Source: Phoronis australis (Eukaryota; Phoronida; Phoronidae). From it: a stretch of DNA of 64,000 bases. The stretch lies in NCBI GenBank assembly GCA_002633005.1, contig NMRA01000012.1:2062550-2126549 (forward strand), read 5' to 3'. Position 1 is the stretch's first letter. Every line of letters begins with the position of its first letter. A model generated the notes under the pieces. The model ran no database searches. It was not told the origin of the DNA and worked only from the letters and a program-made list of their open reading frames with translations. Shown here piece after piece: positions 61,201-64,000 of the stretch. A program made the position numbers and the translations under genes.

Positions 61201-63087
61201 GACCTCTACTTGGTAGTACACGCCTTTGATGGAGACAAACACCTACAGAGGGAGCCACTGAAGTAAGTGAAGTCAGCAGGGGAGACGACCATAACAGTAA
61301 CAGAAACAGCTCACGAGTCTCAAAAAAATAAGTGTGTGACATAGGCGGATTTAGGGGGGGCCCAGGGGGCCCGGCCCCCNTCGCAATACTCTCTTTGTCA
61401 AACCTTATCTTAAGATGGTTTCCAAAGCAATCCCGTCATTATTGCCAACACGAAAAATGGATTTGGTCTTTTGGGCATTTGAAGACTATTTCAAATACGA
61501 CAAATTTGTTAAGAATTGATGGCACAAAATACAAAACGTATAATAAGCATTACAAAAAGAAGTAGGCTACGCGCGCAAACGCTGTGGCCCATAAACAAGT
61601 AAGTCTTTTAGTATGAGAGTTGTAGTTAAATTGTGGTGGTATAGTGGTAACGTACGAGCGCTCAACCCTCTAGGTCGTGAGTTCGAGTCTTTGACACTTG
61701 CATTTTTTTCCTGTTTGATACGTTCTCCGTGTTTTTTTTGCCTTTTTTTCTTGGATAATACTTCAGGAATCAAGGCAAATGCTTGATTTTTAGAGGTAAA
61801 AACAGAAAAATTTTGTTTCCCGACCTCCACCCATTCGGTGCTATGCGCATCTACAATCGTGGTTCAGTTTGCACAAATGCTTCCAGCCGGACAAAATGTT
61901 GGGCCCCCCCTTGTGATATCCTAGATTCGCCACTGTGTGATCATGCCAAAGTTTTCTCGTTCAATGAAACGGACGACAAAAATTGGTAACAGCGGCAGGA
62001 GAATCAACCACAAATCAAGATTTAACTGCCCAGATTTTGTACAAAATAGATGTCAGCAGGCCTTCATGCAGCGTAAGTCCTGGGCATCCATTTGGATGCC
62101 CACGCAGCACTAATGTGGCTGCCCTAGAAAGGACACCCAATGTATCAATAGGAACCTTTCAAGTTTGGATACACACATTGTAATGATAACTAGGAAGCCT
62201 ATGAAGACTCACAGAGGTGGCTCTTTTTTCAAAGTAGGAAGAAACATACAATGTATATACAAAATATATACAATGTTGCTATGCTCACACTTGGTTGATA
62301 ACATTGTATAAGTCTTGGTCTCCACAGCTCACTACAGAAGGCTGTTTTGTAAACTTAGATGTAGAAACCTTGGTCTATGCATTTTTTGTAAAAAAATCTG
62401 CGTGTTTGGAGGGATTGCTAGGGGTGGGGGGTTACGCGTCGGAATCATGGACGTCCTGGAATATGGGGAACCCCATTTTGGACACCTTATTTTCGAAATC
62501 CTGGATAAAGGCCTAGCTAGATGTCAGCAGTAAAAGTGCCTAGGCAAAGAAATGTAAGAGGACATGGAGATGGCAAGCAAGCCAGCAGCAAATTAGAAGC
62601 TATTAAACTTCGTCAATTCTTTAGTCAAGATGAAATTTTTGCTTTTTTAAAGTAACGCCTAGAAATATCTTGATATATCAAATAATTATGAGCGCATCAG
62701 TGAGAAATAATTTATAGAAATTATCTCAGTAACTAGCAGTAACACGTGAATTCTCACAGACTGCACTTTTGCTCAAAAGAGATTTAACTAAACATTTTAG
62801 AAACTGTAATGTAAATCGTAAAACTGAATTTCTGACTTAAGTAAAGTCACTCCTCAAGAAACGGACATCAGAAAGCCAGGCCAGTTTAATATTCACGCTT
62901 AATGATTGAACTCAATTCTTTTGCTATAAGGTTGTATACAGCAGCTTTAAATAGAAGGGGTGTGACAAGCACAGTCATTAACCCTTCACAAATGCAAACT
63001 GATTTTAAAACAACTCGAGTCAGATCTTTGTTGTCACACCTACCTTACGCAACGATCTTGAGGAAATAACGAAATGCATGAACTCCA
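49282..63087 (-). CDS. PES1: Pescadillo homolog, ribosome biogenesis factor (5' partial)
   Basis: Eleven minus-strand exons in 5'-3' order with matching phases: 63087-63044, 61242-61153, 59957-59775, 57262-57182, 55714-55581, 54509-54384, 53849-53686, 52609-52436, 50621-50557, 49831-49655, 49359-49282 (TAA), about 437 residues. They begin in the pescadillo N-terminal domain ([15 protein letters not shown], then [17 protein letters not shown] and [20 protein letters not shown]). They continue through the BRCT domain ([10 protein letters not shown] ... [20 protein letters not shown]) and a long acidic tract, and end in a basic coiled tail ([20 protein letters not shown]). The human protein has about 588 residues with VEFMHY near 166, so about 165 N-terminal residues lie right of the window. 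Family role: nucleolar PeBoW complex (PES1-BOP1-WDR12) needed for 28S/5.8S rRNA maturation and the 60S subunit. Confidence 0.95.
50020..50525. repeat. Degenerate tandem repeat, unit about 40 bp, in a PES1 intron
   Basis: Variants of 'CAACCCTAACCCAACTTGAA' followed by 'GACACATGGC' recur about a dozen times. It is heavily diverged. It lies next to the younger 38-bp array at 50,645. Confidence 0.6.
50645..51160. repeat. 38-bp minisatellite, about 13-14 copies
   Basis: Head-to-tail units combining ATGTTAGGCAAACACTATGA with ACACACAGCATATGTCAA. Copies differ at a few positions (CGG/CAA after ATGT, CACATG/CATATG), so the array is fairly recent. It lies in the PES1 intron between the exons at 50,557-50,621 and 52,436-52,609. 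There are no spacers between units, so this is not a CRISPR-type array. Confidence 0.95.
51937..52183. repeat. Tandem duplication, 2 x 123 bp
   Basis: Two adjacent copies start TTTAATTTCATGGAATATGA and end TAGCGCCACCTGGT, with only a few differences. It lies in the same PES1 intron as the minisatellites. Confidence 0.9.
52436..52609 (-). CDS. PES1: PES1 acidic-tract exon containing a GAT trinucleotide repeat
   Basis: The exon reads [20 protein letters not shown] and continues into a run of aspartates coded almost only by GAT, with one GTT interruption (52,497-52,542). The frame is open throughout, and both junction phases agree with the neighbouring exons. Low-complexity acidic tracts are normal at this position in pescadillo proteins. 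The nearly pure codon repeat here makes length polymorphism likely (inference). Confidence 0.85.
52820..52903. mobile_element. Short palindromic (hairpin) element
   Basis: ATGAAGTAATATCCCAC at the left is answered by its exact reverse complement at the right. The pairing then continues imperfectly through GACATT and CCGCG around a 21-base centre. The whole is about 84 bp, intronic in PES1, and could fold as a hairpin; it looks like a minimal MITE. Confidence 0.7.
53686..55714 (-). CDS. PES1: PES1 BRCT-domain exons
   Basis: Three exons (55,714-55,581; 54,509-54,384; 53,849-53,686) encode the lead-in helix [20 protein letters not shown], the BRCT start [10 protein letters not shown] and its end with the conserved tryptophan in [12 protein letters not shown]. 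These are followed by [20 protein letters not shown], a signature of pescadillo. The last exon's donor was chosen as GAAG|GTGGAA because it alone gives a good consensus and keeps phase with the acidic exon. A weaker phase-compatible donor exists a few codons downstream. Confidence 0.9.
54861..55140. repeat. Degenerate tandem repeat, unit about 65-70 bp, in a PES1 intron
   Basis: Segments of the form 'atttgctctc..aaatagcacaatttactta' followed by 'agg.taatgcc' recur about four or five times with strong divergence. No coding frame is seen. Confidence 0.5.
56811..56905. repeat. GC-rich GGACG-type low-complexity repeat with an unresolved base nearby
   Basis: Repeats of GGACGCC/GGACGGAC stand out in AT-rich surroundings. 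One N is present at 56,807. Open frames across it are compositional artefacts. It lies in a PES1 intron. Confidence 0.7.
57005..57129 (-). repeat. Tc1/mariner-like terminal fragment, copy C (inverted)
   Basis: On the minus strand it starts CAGTACAAGCCAAAAGTATT next to a TA dinucleotide and continues 'cagacaaaatgacc', matching copy A. Only about 125 bp is recognisable. Confidence 0.55.
57652..57809 (+). repeat. Left terminal inverted repeat of the Kolobok-like element
   Basis: 158 bp, reverse complement of 59,435-59,592 except for a C/T difference near 'attaNtcgtccgc'. Confidence 0.9.
57986..58297 (+). CDS. P2X7 C-terminal-domain-like small protein inside the transposon (3' truncated)
   Basis: A 103-codon frame starting at ATG 57,986. 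It opens with an acidic, Ser-rich stretch, then [13 protein letters not shown], an Ala/Glu helix, and the cysteine motif [20 protein letters not shown]. That WCxC-x2-C...MPT..EC.CC pattern is the start of the Zn-binding C-terminal 'ballast' domain of P2X7 receptors, which also occurs in stand-alone invertebrate proteins (family knowledge). After CCSE the expected rest of the domain is absent and the frame soon stops, coinciding with the apparent deletion junction near 58,260. It has no membrane segment or channel domain. It starts about 175 bp inside the left inverted repeat. Confidence 0.6.
   Translation: MAGVGDPYHSDSSVSDGDLVHSSGDEEFFHGHSVGGYMFEPEYNEAEYTQAQAAVERNEAATEDRRGDTSWCKCTVCVVMPTSIECLCCSEFHINYLFGLFLH
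58240..59327 (-). pseudogene. THAP-domain Kolobok-type transposase fragment (frameshifted, 3' deleted)
   Basis: It starts at 59,327 with [10 protein letters not shown], the first Cys pair of a THAP zinc finger. The later CGKHF supplies the Cys/His pair, with HRFP and AIPSVL as the other THAP hallmarks. A Ser/Pro-rich linker follows, then a conserved Kolobok-type region ([40 protein letters not shown]). The frame is lost at an A8 run (58,453-58,460, plus-strand sense). In the next frame [14 protein letters not shown] and [20 protein letters not shown] continue the protein to about 58,260, where it is cut off. The GDGR-type residues expected before DSPG are missing, so the enzyme core is also damaged. 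Confidence 0.75.
59435..59592 (-). repeat. Right terminal inverted repeat of the Kolobok-like element
   Basis: 158 bp, pairs with 57,652-57,809; followed directly by TTAA. Confidence 0.9.
61340..61933. mobile_element. 594-bp foldback-type element with G/C-run ends
   Basis: The left end GGCGGATTTAGGGGGGGCCC and the right end, whose reverse complement contains GGCGAATCTAGG and then GGGGGGGCCC, form imperfect inverted repeats. TGTGTGA flanks both sides (61,333-61,339 and 61,934-61,940), a possible 7-bp target duplication. One N lies in the G/C run at 61,380. A tRNA-like module is in its centre. It lies in the PES1 intron upstream of the exon at 61,153-61,242. Confidence 0.5.
61637..61692 (+). 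mobile_element. tRNA-like (SINE-type) promoter module
   Basis: TATAGTGGTAACGTACGAGC resembles an A box with its flank and GTGAGTTCGAGTC resembles a B box, about 30 bases apart. A full cloverleaf with a paired acceptor stem is not seen, so I do not call a tRNA gene. Confidence 0.45.
62310..62520 (+). repeat. Dispersed repeat, copy 2 (partner at 22,660-22,955)
   Basis: It shares 'cttagatgtagaaacctt', 'tatgcattttttgta', 'ggaatcatggacgtcctgga' and 'gggaaccccattttggacac' with copy 1, in the same order. It lies in the PES1 intron between the exons at 61,242 and 63,044. Confidence 0.6.
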
Positions 63088-64000
63088 CTAAAAAATAAAG
63101 ACAAGCATATGAAGATTGCACTAAAAGTGCTACTTGCAAACTGGTCACTGTTGTTGAATCCAGTGAATGCAAAGTCAAAAAAATGTAATTGGTTCTGGTC
63201 TATGTTTTTATTGAAGCCGGAGGTGTGGCATTTTTTCAGGCGGATCCTTTTTTCAAAAAAAGAAAATCCACTTGAGGCGAGCAGAAACGATACAAGATTT
63301 TTTACAAATCGCTTAGCAAATGACGGTGCTTCAAACCCTGATAACATGCCTTTGTGCAACTGTTTAAGAAAAACGTGAGACCTTGGCTAAAGCAGACAGG
63401 CATTTTGAAGGTTTTTTTGTCACTGAGCAAAGGTCTCATAATGGGTACGAGTCACTTTCCAGGGGAGCCAGTTCTCCACTGATTAACATACATCACTCTA
63501 GTTCCCAAAATTGTGAACCCTCTAATAAACTATTGCCAGATGATGCTGCAAAGTGAAACAATCATTTGGATTTTTAAAATGATTTCATTTATACAAGGCT
63601 GTCATTTTACGTTCCAGCCCGCCAAAACTTAAATCCATCTATTGTAAACTGCGCATCATTGGTTGACACAAAAACAAATCAGACAGAAGGAATAAGAAGC
63701 TTTTGAAAGTGTAATGCATCTGCGAGTTGTGGATAGAACAACTCCAGTCACTGGAAGATTCCAACAAGTATGAAGACAAAGAACTCAGTTGCTATTATCA
63801 GCGTTCAAGAGAAGGCACTTTGATACATTATCAAGCAGCGTAGTTCGACAGTCAACCATTAACCGCTGATAACACAGTCTTCCTGTCATATGAGAACACA
63901 TGGCAAATTGTCTGTGTATTTCAGAACTTGATGATTAAACCTAATTTAGAGCATTAAATAAACATAATGCAAAATGAAGTCGCTGGGCATGAAAGTAGTA
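63088..64000. other. PES1: PES1 intron running off the window
   Basis: No further PES1 exon is recognised up to the window edge. Since the exon at 63,044-63,087 starts within a codon and the protein lacks about 165 N-terminal residues, this must be intron. It contains the short repeat at 63,459-63,545 related to 46,365-46,450. Confidence 0.6.
63459..63545 (+). repeat. Short dispersed repeat, copy 2 (partner at 46,365-46,450)
   Basis: Shares 'gttctccactgattaacat', 'ctagttcccaaaatt' and 'aaactattgcc' with copy 1. Confidence 0.5.

Noticed and set aside
61637-61692. tRNA gene
   Set aside because: A- and B-box-like sequences are present but no paired acceptor stem or complete cloverleaf could be drawn; SINE-type module instead.

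Overview
This window is nuclear DNA from an animal. The genes are split by many GT-AG introns, intergenic and intronic DNA is AT-rich, and short repeats and DNA-transposon relics are everywhere. Nothing looks prokaryotic. The families present (myosin-19, pescadillo, theta-class GST, a THAP/Kolobok-type transposon and tRNA-like SINE pieces) suggest an invertebrate, most likely marine. I cannot name the species. Gene models below were built by hand from splice sites, reading-phase continuity and family similarity recalled from knowledge; no search was run.

Layout. (1) + strand, 3.1-12.3 kb: the 3' ten exons of a dynamin-superfamily, EHD-like GTPase with two C-terminal membrane segments; its 5' end was not found and may lie left of the window. 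(2) - strand, 15.3-17.8 kb: three exons of a theta-class glutathione S-transferase, first exon not located. (3) 18-28 kb: repeat-rich DNA with MITE-like families, a large inverted repeat, one uncharacterised - strand ORF at 24.6-25.4 kb and a decayed non-LTR retrotransposon 3' end near 27.4 kb. (4) + strand, 28.5-46.0 kb: 18 exons of MYO19, a mitochondrial outer-membrane myosin; one intron uses a GC donor. (5) - strand, 49.3-63.1 kb: eleven exons of PES1 (pescadillo, ribosome biogenesis), tail-to-tail with MYO19 and truncated at its 5' end by the right edge of the window.

The most interesting object sits in a PES1 intron at 57,652-59,592. It is a 1.94-kb transposon with about 158-bp terminal inverted repeats and TTAA at both ends. 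It carries a THAP-domain Kolobok-like transposase fragment on one strand and, converging on it, an ORF resembling the cysteine-rich C-terminal domain of P2X7 receptors. The two converge at what looks like an internal-deletion junction. This suggests that the parent transposon encoded both proteins.

The four recognised genes show no operon-like or pathway relationship. The other repeats include a four-copy MITE family with AGGTTATGTAGGACC-type ends, three Tc1-like fragments, several minisatellites crowded into PES1 introns, and a trinucleotide repeat that encodes the acidic tract of PES1.
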